DNA of 14,619 nucleotides from JACVSF01 sp036702855 (GCA_036702855.1 DATNQF010000220.1:1-14619), one strand, 5' to 3'; positions 7,104 to 14,105 are shown, counted from the stretch's first letter. Translations and numbers: made by a program. Notes: generated from the letters alone by a model not told the origin.

Positions 7104-7131
7104 CTTATAGGGGTGTCTCGAGCATACCCAA
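7104..7131 (-). promoter_or_regulatory. Candidate promoter of the NTF2-like gene
   Basis: On the minus strand, TTGGGT (7131-7126) and TATAAG (7109-7104) are spaced 16 bp apart, 35 bp upstream of the ATG at 7068. The -10 is good and the -35 moderate. The call rests on hexamer match alone. Confidence 0.33.
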
Positions 7132-7179
7132 ACTGTAAACTAATCCAGTCTATTCCAGGGTTTAGGGGATTCCATAGAC

Positions 7180-8100
7180 ATGCTGCAAATTGATAATCTC
7201 TGCAAGCGGTATGGAAAACGCCCTATTCTGCAAAATCTGTGTCTTGACCTCCAACCAGGGGAGATTTATGGCCTGCTGGGGCCAAACGGGGCTGGAAAGA
7301 CCACAACGATTAACCTAATCTGCGGCTTGCTAGAAGCTGACTCTGGGTCAATTTACATTGGTGGACGTCGGGCAGGCCTGGCAACCAAGCCCGTGTTGGG
7401 TGTGATGCCTCAGGAAAATTTGCTCTATCGGGGCCTGACCTGCGAAGAAAACTTGGCCTTTTTTGGCCGCATCTATGGCATGGGGCGACGCGATCGCAAA
7501 CTCCAAATTGAGCGTTGTCTAAGCTTAGTCAATCTACTGGATCGGGCAAAAACGCCTGTCGAAAAGCTCAGCGGTGGTATGCAGCGGCGACTGAGCTTGG
7601 CAGTAGCCATGATGCATCGGCCCAAACTGTTGATTCTAGATGAGCCGACAACAGGACTCGATATTGAGGCGCGCTACGAGGTTTGGTCGCTGATTCGCAG
7701 TTTGAAGCAGTCGGGCGTCACCGTGTTGCTCACAACCCACTTATTGGATGAAGTCGAGCGTTTGTGTCAGCGGATCGGCATTATTAAGCAAGGGCAGTTG
7801 TTAGCAGAAGGCACCTTAGCAGAGTTGCGGCAGCGAATCCCGGCAATGGAAATCGTGACGGTGGAAACGGATGATCCCGAAGGTGCGATCGCACGCGCCC
7901 AGTTCCACGGCTTCACACCCCGACACTACGGTTCTGACTTGGCCTTTTGGATTCCAGAGCACCTAGAACTCAAAGATCTACTGGATCGCTTCGAGGGTAT
8001 TCCCCTTAACTCCATTTCTCGTCATCCAGTGAAGCTAGAGCACATTTATATTGAAGTGACCCAAAATCGGGCGCTTACTGATGCTGCTCTAGCAGCCTAG
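7180..8100 (+). CDS. ABC transporter ATP-binding protein, ABC-2/CcmA-DrrA type
   Basis: A 306-residue ATPase with every ABC motif in order: Walker A GPNGAGKTT (34-42), Q-loop glutamine Q78 in MPQEN, signature LSGGMQ (130-135), Walker B LLILDEP (150-156), D-loop TGLD (158-161) and the switch histidine H187 in TTHLLDE. The C-terminal region (about 215-300) is the extra domain common in DrrA/CcmA-like exporters. This class powers ABC-2 permeases that move drugs, lipids or polysaccharides out of the cell. No permease gene follows; the next gene is hemL on the other strand, so the membrane partner must be encoded elsewhere. The substrate cannot be assigned. No strong ribosome binding site is visible before the ATG. 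Confidence 0.92.
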   Translation: MLQIDNLCKRYGKRPILQNLCLDLQPGEIYGLLGPNGAGKTTTINLICGLLEADSGSIYIGGRRAGLATKPVLGVMPQENLLYRGLTCEENLAFFGRIYGMGRRDRKLQIERCLSLVNLLDRAKTPVEKLSGGMQRRLSLAVAMMHRPKLLILDEPTTGLDIEARYEVWSLIRSLKQSGVTVLLTTHLLDEVERLCQRIGIIKQGQLLAEGTLAELRQRIPAMEIVTVETDDPEGAIARAQFHGFTPRHYGSDLAFWIPEHLELKDLLDRFEGIPLNSISRHPVKLEHIYIEVTQNRALTDAALAA

Positions 8101-8120
8101 GATTGCTCTACTATCCCTGA

Positions 8121-8158
8121 GTAGGTTGAGGTTGCGAAACTTACGACACCCAACCTAC
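8121..8158. repeat. GTAGGTTG palindrome, resembles a dispersed cyanobacterial repeat
   Basis: GTAGGTTG (8121-8128) and CAACCTAC (8151-8158) are perfect arms around a 22-nt loop, 20 bp beyond the ABC ATPase stop. From memory, GTAGGTTGGGTT...AACCCAACCTAC-type elements are abundant between genes in many cyanobacteria, and this looks like a degraded copy. No U-run follows; it could still end the ATPase mRNA. Confidence 0.45.
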
Positions 8159-8230
8159 AAATCCCACTTTTCAAGTGAATGAGGCCTGCAGAAAGACTTA
8201 TGTGTACACCATAGCTTCCAGAAGGGGCGA

Positions 8231-8308
8231 GGGGGTGGGCCAGGCTAAGCCAAATTAGACCACCTAAGGCCAATACCTTGGCTGAGAAGCCAGGCTTTGA
8301 CCCACCCC
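8231..8308. repeat. Long imperfect inverted repeat between the ABC ATPase gene and hemL
   Basis: Outer arms GGGGTGGG (8232-8239) and CCCACCCC (8301-8308) enclose inner arms AGCCAA/TTGGCT and a small TGGCT/AGCCA hairpin (8279-8292). The whole could fold into a branched structure of about 78 nt in the space shared by two convergent genes. A terminator region or a remnant mobile palindrome are both possible. Confidence 0.4.
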
Positions 8309-8319
8309 GCCCGATGGCA

Positions 8320-8335
8320 CCCCTCCCAGGAGGGG
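8320..8335 (-). terminator. Short GC hairpin just after hemL
   Basis: CCCCTCC (8320-8326) and GGAGGGG (8329-8335) form a tight hairpin 11 bp beyond the hemL stop in the direction of transcription. No U-tract follows. It may act together with the larger dyad at 8231-8308. Confidence 0.35.
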
Positions 8336-8346
8336 AGAATGAGGAT

Positions 8347-9648
8347 CTACAGCTCTGCTAGGACTTCGCGGGCAGCAGCAATCGTTTTCTCGATGTCCTC
8401 ATCAGTGTGAGCCAGCGAGGTAAAACCTGCCTCAAACTGAGAAGGAGCCAAGTAAACGCCACGCTCCAACATACCCCGATAGAATCGGCTGAACTTGGTC
8501 AAGTCAGACCTCTTAGCATCCTCGTAGTTGTGCACAGGGCCAGCCTGGAAGAAAAAGCCAAACATGGCGCTGATGCTACCGCCACAAATCTCATGTCCAG
8601 TCTCCCGCGCAGCTTGCAGCAGACCATCAATGAGTTTGCGGGTGATGCGCTCTAGCTGCTCATAGGTACCAGGACGCTGGAGAAGTTCCAGGGTTTTGAT
8701 GCCTGCGGTCATGGCCAGAGGATTCCCCGACAAGGTTCCGGCTTGATACACCGGACCTGCGGGAGCAATCATTTCCATGATCTCGCGCCGCCCACCGTAG
8801 GCACCCACGGGCAGACCACCACCGATGATCTTGCCTAGAGTAGTCAGGTCGGGGGTAATGCCGAACTTCTCTTGCACCCCACCGTAGGCGATCCGGAACC
8901 CGGTCATCACCTCGTCAAAGACCAACAGAGCGTCGTTTTCGCGAGTGATTTCCCGCAGCCCTTCTAGGAAGCCTGCATCGGGAACAATAAAGCCTGAGTT
9001 GCCAACAATAGGCTCTAGAATCACCCCGGCAATTTCGCCTTTGTTCTCCGCAAACAACGCCTTCACCGCTTCGAGGTCGTTGTAGGGTGCTGTCAGTGTG
9101 CCAACGGTAGCAGACTTAGGCACTCCTGGGGAGTCGGGCAGACCTAGCGTAGCCACACCAGAACCCGCCTGCACAAGGAACATATCAGCATGGCCGTGGT
9201 AGCAGCCAGCGAACTTGATAACCTTGTCGCGTCCGGTATAGGCCCGCATGAGGCGCAGCACAGCCATACAAGCTTCGGTGCCAGAGTTGACGAAGCGCAC
9301 CATTTCAATGCTGGGTACGGCCTGAATCACCATTTCAGCCAGCACGTTTTCGAGGTAGCTGGGTGCCCCAAAGCTGGTTCCCTTTTCCAATGCCGCAGCC
9401 AGCGCTTGGTTCACTTCTGGGTGAGCATGACCACAGATAGCTGGTCCCCAGGAACCGACATAGTCAATGTACTGGTTGCCATCTACATCCCAGACGTAGG
9501 CTCCCTTAACCCGGTCAAATACAATGGGTTGCCCACCCACCGATTTAAATGCCCGCACCGGAGAACTTACCCCACCCGGCATCAGACTTTGGGCCGCCGA
9601 AAAAATCTCCTGTGATTTGGTTGTTGTGAAGGAGGTCGTACTAACCAA
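8347..9648 (-). CDS. hemL: Glutamate-1-semialdehyde 2,1-aminomutase (TTG start)
   Basis: This enzyme converts glutamate-1-semialdehyde to 5-aminolevulinate, the last step of the C5 route feeding heme, chlorophyll and bilins. It uses pyridoxamine/pyridoxal phosphate in the cytosol. The family is plain in LMPGGVSSPVRAFKSVGG, FVNSGTEACMAVLRL, CYHGHAD, VFDEVMTGFR and the cofactor lysine in TTLGKIIGGGLPVGAYGG. The TTG at 9648 is preferred over the one at 9684 because GAGGAA stands 8 nt upstream of it. It also gives 433 residues, the usual cyanobacterial length, and places the lysine at K273 as in the well-studied Synechococcus enzyme. The ftsE-like gene lies 169 bp upstream on the same strand; co-transcription is possible but unproven. 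No key residue is missing. Confidence 0.97.
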   Translation of the reverse strand: MVSTTSFTTTKSQEIFSAAQSLMPGGVSSPVRAFKSVGGQPIVFDRVKGAYVWDVDGNQYIDYVGSWGPAICGHAHPEVNQALAAALEKGTSFGAPSYLENVLAEMVIQAVPSIEMVRFVNSGTEACMAVLRLMRAYTGRDKVIKFAGCYHGHADMFLVQAGSGVATLGLPDSPGVPKSATVGTLTAPYNDLEAVKALFAENKGEIAGVILEPIVGNSGFIVPDAGFLEGLREITRENDALLVFDEVMTGFRIAYGGVQEKFGITPDLTTLGKIIGGGLPVGAYGGRREIMEMIAPAGPVYQAGTLSGNPLAMTAGIKTLELLQRPGTYEQLERITRKLIDGLLQAARETGHEICGGSISAMFGFFFQAGPVHNYEDAKRSDLTKFSRFYRGMLERGVYLAPSQFEAGFTSLAHTDEDIEKTIAAAREVLAEL

Positions 9649-9817
9649 AGCGTTTTCCTCTCTGTACCTGCATAAAGCCAGCAAAAACTACCATGGGCCA
9701 AACAATGACTGCCCAAAAATGGCCGTAATCAATATCCTATCGGTTAGATTAAGCCTCTCTTACCCTGTGTTAAGGAATGTAGCGAAGTGTGAGCTTAAGC
9801 AGTCACTAAGCTAGGTT

Positions 9818-10636
9818 CTATCGCCGGAAATACTGCAAGTTGCCGCCCCGCAGTTGAACCACAGGGTTGTTCGACATCCGCACGAGTTGCTCGTCGTGGG
9901 TCGTGACAATCACCGTGATGCCAATAGAGTTGAGCTTTTTCAGGATCCGGATCACTTGCTGAGAATTGTCGGGATCGAGGTTACCTGTAGGCTCATCGGC
10001 TAGGAGCAGGGGTGGAGTGCTCACGACAGCGCGGGCAATACTCACCCGTTGCTGCTCACCCCCTGAAAGTTCATCGGGGAAGCACTGTGCTTTACCCTGC
10101 AAGCCCACCATCTTTAGGGTTGGCCACAGGCGACGGTGAATTTCTTTGCGGCTGAAGCCCTGTGCCCAGAGGACAAAGGCAACATTTTCAGCCACCGTTC
10201 GCTTGGGAATCAGTTTGTAGTCTTGGAAAACAACTCCAATCCGGCGGCGCAACATGGCCAGCTTGTTGCCCCGCAGTTTGGCCATATCCTCACCGCTGAC
10301 GATGATGGAACCTGTGGAGGGTCGCTCCTGACCGTACAGCAGCTTTAGCAGGGTAGATTTGCCAGAGCCAGAGGGACCCGTGACAAACAGGAAGTCGCCC
10401 TTGTTAATCAGCAGGTCAACATTACGGAGCGCCAAGCTACCGTTACTGTAAGTTTTGCTGACGCTCTGTAGCGTCACGATTGGCTCGGTTGCGGGCTGAG
10501 CCGGGGGAGATTGAGAAGTGTCGGTCATGGCAGGCTCAGCCGGAACCACCATCTGTAGCCGATCGCTGAGCTTAGCGCGGACTTCATCCGGGAGATGAGT
10601 GAAGTGGTTACTGGGGCGAGAAACAACTGAGGTCAT
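9818..10636 (-). CDS. ftsE: FtsE-like cell-division ABC ATPase
   Basis: A 272-residue ABC ATPase with Walker A GPSGSGKST (87-95), Q-loop Q138 in VFQDYKLI, signature LSGGEQ (190-195), Walker B LLLADEP (210-216) followed by TGNLDP, and switch histidine H247. VFQDYKLIPKRTVAENVAF is diagnostic of FtsE. With FtsX it forms a membrane complex that controls peptidoglycan hydrolases at division. The first 50 or so residues are a proline/serine-rich lead not found in typical FtsE (about 220-240 residues). An ATG at 10528 would shorten it to 236 residues (MTDTSQ...); neither start has a clear ribosome binding site. No ftsX is adjacent. A LolD/MacB-type ATPase is the main alternative. Confidence 0.88.
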   Translation of the reverse strand: MTSVVSRPSNHFTHLPDEVRAKLSDRLQMVVPAEPAMTDTSQSPPAQPATEPIVTLQSVSKTYSNGSLALRNVDLLINKGDFLFVTGPSGSGKSTLLKLLYGQERPSTGSIIVSGEDMAKLRGNKLAMLRRRIGVVFQDYKLIPKRTVAENVAFVLWAQGFSRKEIHRRLWPTLKMVGLQGKAQCFPDELSGGEQQRVSIARAVVSTPPLLLADEPTGNLDPDNSQQVIRILKKLNSIGITVIVTTHDEQLVRMSNNPVVQLRGGNLQYFRR

Positions 10637-10945
10637 GCAGTTACCGATAGTGCATTAGGCAAAAATCGCGGAACCCTCAGAGCCAGGCTTTTATGGGCGA
10701 TTTTGGGGAAACATTCTACTTGACTTGCAGGTTTTAGGAACAGAGTTATTAGACATTTCAATAATCTTCACAACTGTGTCCTAGGAAACCAGAAGGCTCT
10801 CGCGACTAGTGATCTTGAGTCTTTTGATCTTGAGTTTTGGGATCCTAAACTCCGGGTGATGCATCATCCTGCGTCGGGGTTATCCTCTCTTGCATTGCCT
10901 TGTTTCGTCAAGACTTTTCTAATCAAGAGTTCGCCTAGCAGAGAA
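10637..10945. other. Intergenic region upstream of ftsE, no gene seen
   Basis: This 309-bp gap holds no convincing gene on either strand. On the minus strand it contains TTGTGA (10773-10768), a 16-bp spacer and TAATAA (10751-10746), a possible ftsE promoter with a leader of about 100 nt. It also holds a 15-bp-period repeat at 10811-10840 and the palindrome TGATGCATCA (10857-10866). No clear terminator follows the glycosyltransferase gene. Confidence 0.4.
10811..10840. repeat. Two-copy 15-bp tandem repeat GATCTTGAGT
   Basis: GATCTTGAGT occurs at 10811-10820 and again at 10826-10835, each followed by a T-rich five bases. It may be a replication slippage product or a direct-repeat protein site; two copies do not decide this. 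Confidence 0.5.
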
Positions 10946-11683
10946 TCAACGGCTTCGCGCTGGAGAGTAGGTGAGCGATCGCACGGCAAATTTGGGCAGG
11001 GCCAACATGCGCCGCCAGCGCCAAGGTTCTTTGTACAACCGATAAAGCCACTCTAGGTGGTTATCGCAGAACCACTTCGGAGCGCGGGTTTTGACACCAG
11101 CCCAGATATCAAAGCTGCCCCCCACCCCAATCCAGATCGCATTAGGGCAGAGGTGGCGATGCTCAGCAATCCAAAATTCCTGACGGGGCACACCCATGCC
11201 TACAAAGACAGCGCTGGGCCGCAGTGACTTGAGTTGAGTCTCAAAGGCAGCAAACTCTTCGGGGGGCAAAAAGCCATGCTGAGTACCTGCGATCGCAAGT
11301 CCTGGCATTTGACGCTGACATGCGATCGCAGCTTGCTCGGCCACGCCCGGTGCGCCTCCATAGAAGAAGACAGGCTCATCTGGGCCTAGCGCCGCTAGCA
11401 CGTCCGCTGCTAGTTCAATACCAGGCTGCCGCTGAATGCGACGCCCCTGGGTGCGAAAGTACAGAACAACACCTGCTCCATCGGGGATCACCAGATCCGC
11501 AGCCTCGATAATCTGCCGCAACTTGGGGTCTTGCTCTGACTGCATTGCCATTTCAGCATTGAGCGTGACCACGTGGGAACCTTCTCCCTGACGATGTCGC
11601 GTAACTAGCCAACGGGTATAGTCTGTTCCGACATGAATCGGCAGTCCCATGACCGACAATGTTTCCAATCTTTCCGCCAGCAT
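10946..11683 (-). CDS. WecG/TagA/CpsF-family glycosyltransferase
   Basis: A 245-residue GT26 enzyme. The family transfers a sugar such as N-acetylmannosaminuronate or N-acetylmannosamine from UDP to a lipid-linked acceptor at the cytoplasmic membrane, in polysaccharide or teichoic acid synthesis. Conserved elements appear in order: VVTLNAEMAM (T40, N42), ADLVIPDGAGVV (D68, spaced from T40 as the catalytic Thr/Asp pair of TagA), FFYGGAPGVAE, VGMGVPRQEFWI and GVGGSFDIWAG. The C-terminal appendage EWLYRLYKEPWRWRRM is typical and mediates membrane contact and active-site closure in TagA. Length is standard. AAGAAGG precedes the ATG at 11683. In cyanobacteria the product is probably an exopolysaccharide or O-antigen; the exact sugar is not predictable. 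No other polysaccharide gene is nearby. Confidence 0.93.
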   Translation of the reverse strand: MLAERLETLSVMGLPIHVGTDYTRWLVTRHRQGEGSHVVTLNAEMAMQSEQDPKLRQIIEAADLVIPDGAGVVLYFRTQGRRIQRQPGIELAADVLAALGPDEPVFFYGGAPGVAEQAAIACQRQMPGLAIAGTQHGFLPPEEFAAFETQLKSLRPSAVFVGMGVPRQEFWIAEHRHLCPNAIWIGVGGSFDIWAGVKTRAPKWFCDNHLEWLYRLYKEPWRWRRMLALPKFAVRSLTYSPARSR

Positions 11684-11874
11684 TGCCCGTGAGCCTTCTT
11701 GAAACGACAGTCGAACCCTGGATCAGGATTTCCCAAGGGCCTAACCTATCCCAGCAAGCTGACCAGGATCAAGCCCATAGAGACGATAGCGCGGAATTTA
11801 AAAAAATCTTCTAATTTTCTTCATAGATTTCGTGCGTAAATATTCCGTTCATTTGTTCCAACAAGGAAATATTC
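11684..11874. promoter_or_regulatory. Divergent promoter region with a possible RBS-covering hairpin
   Basis: This region separates the glycosyltransferase and Nudix genes. AATATTCC (11839-11846) can pair, with one bulge, with GGAAATATT (11865-11873), which contains part of the AAGGAAA ribosome binding site of the Nudix gene. Such a leader could reduce translation when folded. The rest is AT-rich without a clear -35/-10 pair. Confidence 0.3.
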
Positions 11875-12318
11875 ATGGGCCAGAAACCTGAGGTTGCGAT
11901 CGCAATTCTCTACCAGAACGACCAGTTTCTCCTGCAACTGCGAGACAACATTCCGGGCATTTTCTTTCCTGGCTACTGGGCGTTTTTTGGCGGACATCTG
12001 GAACCGGGGGAAGACCCACTCACAGCTGTCTATCGAGAACTGGAGGAGGAAATTGGCTACCAGGCTCCTCACTTGGAGCTATTTGAGCGCTATGAAGCTG
12101 AGCAGGTCGTCCGCAACGTCTTTCATGGACCGCTGGTAGTGCCCATCGAAACGCTTCAGTTAAATGAAGGCTGGGATTTGGGTCTGTGGACGGTAGATGA
12201 CATTCATCGGGGCAGCCGCTACTCCCAAAACGCGGGGGAAGAACGGCCCCTTGGCCCCCCTCACCAAAAGATTTTGCTCTCTTTTCTAGAGCAGCATAGG
12301 ATAGGGCAGGTGTCCTAA
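11875..12318 (+). CDS. Nudix hydrolase
   Basis: A 147-residue single-domain Nudix protein. The Nudix box Gx5Ex7REUxEExGU is complete: G40, E46, R54-E55-L56, E58, E59 and G61 in GGHLEPGEDPLTAVYRELEE and the following EIGY. It therefore should bind Mg2+ and cleave a nucleoside diphosphate linked to another group. WAFFGGHLEPGE before the helix is typical of NTP/sugar-nucleotide types, but substrate cannot be read from the box. The ATG follows AAGGAAA at proper spacing. The gene ends 8 bp before the YgjP-like gene and is almost certainly co-transcribed with it. Both may act in nucleotide-pool clean-up, which is inference. Confidence 0.93.
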   Translation: MGQKPEVAIAILYQNDQFLLQLRDNIPGIFFPGYWAFFGGHLEPGEDPLTAVYRELEEEIGYQAPHLELFERYEAEQVVRNVFHGPLVVPIETLQLNEGWDLGLWTVDDIHRGSRYSQNAGEERPLGPPHQKILLSFLEQHRIGQVS

Positions 12319-12326
12319 CTTCATCT

Positions 12327-13091
12327 ATGGCCGATGCCACCGAGCAGCTAGAACTGTTTGACTCAGGCCCCAGAGAGCTACCCAACTATCAGGTGCGGGA
12401 GAGCACTCGGGCGCGTCATGTCTCGATTAAGATCTCGCTGCAAGGGGCCGTTGAGGTGGTGGTGCCCACGGGCTTTGATGCTCAGCGAGTGCCGGAAATT
12501 ATCCAGCGGCGGCGCGATTGGATTCTCAAGACGGTGCAACGGTTGCAGACTCAGCAGACCATGCTGGAGCCTGCCCACTTTGAGGAGAAGCCGAGTTCGA
12601 TTGAGGTGCGATCGCGGGGGGAAACCTGGCAGATTCTCTATCAGCCGAGCGATCGCAGTCAGCTTACGCTCAACCAGCCAACCCCATACACCTTGGCGCT
12701 GCGAGGCTACACCGAGGATTCTGCACTCTGCACCGATCTGCTTTACCAATGGTTAACTCGTAAAGCCAGAGCTGAATTTGCACCTTGGCTACGAGAGCTG
12801 AGCTTTGCGATCGATCTACCCTTTGATCGAGTCTCTATTCGGGGTCAAAAAACGCGCTGGGCGAGTTGCTCTAGCCAGAAAAATATTAGCCTCAACTACA
12901 AGTTGTTATTCCTACCGCCTGAGTTGGTTCACTACGTCTTTGTCCACGAACTCTGCCACACCATCCACATGGATCATTCCCGTGCTTTCTGGCGGTTGGT
13001 AGGTGAGAAATTACCCGATTATCGTCATTGGCAAAGCGAACTTAAAGATGCTTGGCGTTATGTTCCTCGTTGGGTTGAGTCGGATGAGTGA
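12327..13091 (+). CDS. YgjP/WLM-type (DUF45) zinc metallohydrolase
   Basis: A 254-residue protein. The C-terminal half has the DUF45 signature IRGQKTRWASCSSQKNISLN followed by the zinc-binding motif HELCH (H207, E208, H211) and the third ligand H217 in HMDHSRAFW. This gluzincin-like arrangement is found in YgjP and WLM/SprT-like proteins. The N-terminal half (ESTRARHVSIKISLQGAVEV, then VPEIIQRRRDWI) matches the usual YgjP lead. Length is normal and all zinc residues are present. E. coli YgjP has been reported as a UTP pyrophosphatase, while related WLM domains are proteases, so the activity is open. It lies 8 bp behind the Nudix gene in one operon. No membrane segment or signal peptide is seen. 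Confidence 0.92.
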   Translation: MADATEQLELFDSGPRELPNYQVRESTRARHVSIKISLQGAVEVVVPTGFDAQRVPEIIQRRRDWILKTVQRLQTQQTMLEPAHFEEKPSSIEVRSRGETWQILYQPSDRSQLTLNQPTPYTLALRGYTEDSALCTDLLYQWLTRKARAEFAPWLRELSFAIDLPFDRVSIRGQKTRWASCSSQKNISLNYKLLFLPPELVHYVFVHELCHTIHMDHSRAFWRLVGEKLPDYRHWQSELKDAWRYVPRWVESDE

Positions 13092-13695
13092 GCCGTTCAA
13101 TCTGCGAGATCGTTGAATCAAGCGAGCAGCGAAGACATGATTGATGCTTTCTGGCAAGCATTACCTACCACACAAGAATTTGTCAGAATTAATCCTGCCC
13201 GCTTTATTGTCAGAGCAGACAGGACATTGCTCCAATAGCTTGCAATCAATTAAAGTGCGATCGCATACCTGAGTCTGCTAGCTTCCATGCGGCAGTTTGC
13301 GTTAAGCAAAGACGTAATTCGTCTCTTTAAATAGGAGGATGCGTTACGTTAGCACTAACGCATCCTCCTATTCAAAGAGCAGTTTTTAAACTTGACCAAG
13401 TTTTTGGGTAAAACAAGCTGCGAGGTGACAGCTATAGCTCCCAAAACTAGCCGATTTCATCAGCGGAGTCAACCGTAATTAGAAGATTAAAGGTCGCGGT
13501 CATCCGCTAAACGGGTAGATTTTGGTTACAGTAGGGCCTACCAATAGGAAGACTTTTAAGTCTATCGAAAGGTCATTCAATTTTTTCAAAAATCTGTTGC
13601 TTTATCCCCCCACCAGAGGTTAGGAGCTGTACAATCGCTTGTCACAATAGGGCATGACTTCAGTCGCAGAAACTTCATCTCAAGGAGGTATGTCA
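13092..13695. other. 604-bp gene-poor region with hairpins
   Basis: No convincing gene is present. A 33-codon frame at 13137-13238 reads like protein (MIDAFWQALPTTQEF...) and lies in the same frame as the preceding gene, 45 bp after its stop, but has no ribosome binding site and no family I recognise; it could be a gene remnant. The region also holds a HIP1 site (13257), the large hairpin at 13323-13379, a small AAACTT/AAGTTT hairpin (13388-13403) followed by T's, the near-palindrome GTAGGGCCTAC (13531-13541), and TACAAT (13630-13635), a possible -10 for the next gene. Confidence 0.5.
13323..13379 (+). terminator. Very long perfect hairpin with T-run, likely terminator made from a dispersed palindrome
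   Basis: Arms AATAGGAGGATGCGTTA (13330-13346) and TAACGCATCCTCCTATT (13356-13372) pair perfectly over 17 bp around a 9-nt loop. After one mismatch, CTCTTT/AAAGAG adds 6 bp. TTTTT follows at 13383-13387, so it can end rightward transcription. The core GGATGCGTTA...TAACGCATCC resembles, from memory, a palindrome repeated in many cyanobacterial genomes. Confidence 0.62.
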
Positions 13696-13911
13696 ATGCG
13701 TATTGGTGACTCTCATGTTTATCAGCCCGGTGAGATTGTTCCTGTTAGCGGCCAGTACCGCGCCGTGACTAATGTTGGGGAGAGCACAGAACAAACCGTC
13801 GTCTGCGAAAAAGACGAAAGGTTTCCGTCTGTAGGCTCTCCTGTGTTTGGTTTTCTATTAGCAGAACAATGCAACCCAGGGAAAACTGCTCAGTCTAATA
13901 AGACGGGATAG
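13696..13911 (+). CDS. Small protein, weakly YjzC-like (71 aa)
   Basis: The start is placed at the ATG at 13696 because a perfect AAGGAGG (13682-13688) stands 7 nt before it. The ATG at 13690 is too close to that site, and the one at 13654 lies upstream of it. The 71-residue product opens MRIGDSHVYQPGEIVPVSGQ and continues with YRAVTNVGESTEQTVVCEKD and ERFPSVGSPVFGFLL. The pattern PG...P.SG.Y..V...GE......V....ERFP resembles YjzC-type small proteins, whose function is unknown. There is no signal peptide; the single hydrophobic stretch (VFGFLLAE) is too short to span a membrane. Two cysteines are too few for an obvious zinc site. The strong RBS suggests high expression. The gene stands alone between two hairpin regions. 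Confidence 0.62.
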   Translation: MRIGDSHVYQPGEIVPVSGQYRAVTNVGESTEQTVVCEKDERFPSVGSPVFGFLLAEQCNPGKTAQSNKTG

Positions 13912-13944
13912 TTAGCTGAACAGTTAACTGATAAAACGCCATTG

Positions 13945-14007
13945 CCTCGCCCTCAGTTCCTTCTTTAACGAAAAGGAACTGATAAAGGAAAGGAACTGAG
14001 GGCGAGG
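13945..14007. repeat. Inverted repeat with two competing right arms
   Basis: CCTCGCCCTCAGTTCCTT (13945-13962) is the exact complement of AAGGAACTGAGGGCGAGG (13990-14007), giving an 18-bp stem with a 27-nt loop. Part of the same left arm, TCAGTTCCTT (13953-13962), is also complementary to AAGGAACTGA at 13973-13982, giving a 10-bp stem with a 10-nt loop. The two folds exclude each other. No T-run follows. The region lies 33 bp after the small gene and 98 bp before the tocopherol cyclase gene. Confidence 0.6.
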
Positions 14008-14105
14008 TATCTAGATAACTTTTGACAGGCAACGATAGGGCGTGACTGAGATTAGGATGGTTGCGAATGCAATTTACACACCTCTAAGCTCCAGCGCTCC
14101 CACCC

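Noticed and set aside
8407..9814. Plus-strand frames opposite hemL
   Set aside because: The hemL protein is unmistakable on the minus strand; the opposite frames have no recognisable domains.
10811..10840. Start of a CRISPR-like array
   Set aside because: Only two 10-bp copies with 5-bp gaps; far too short and too few for repeats and spacers.
13137..13238. 33-residue frame after the YgjP-like gene, in the same frame as that gene
   Set aside because: No ribosome binding site, very short and no recognised family; stop-codon readthrough is not supported. Mentioned only as a possible remnant.
13516..13530. GTA...TAC resembling an NtcA nitrogen-control site
   Set aside because: The spacer is 9 bp; the NtcA consensus needs 8, and no matching -10 lies at the right distance.
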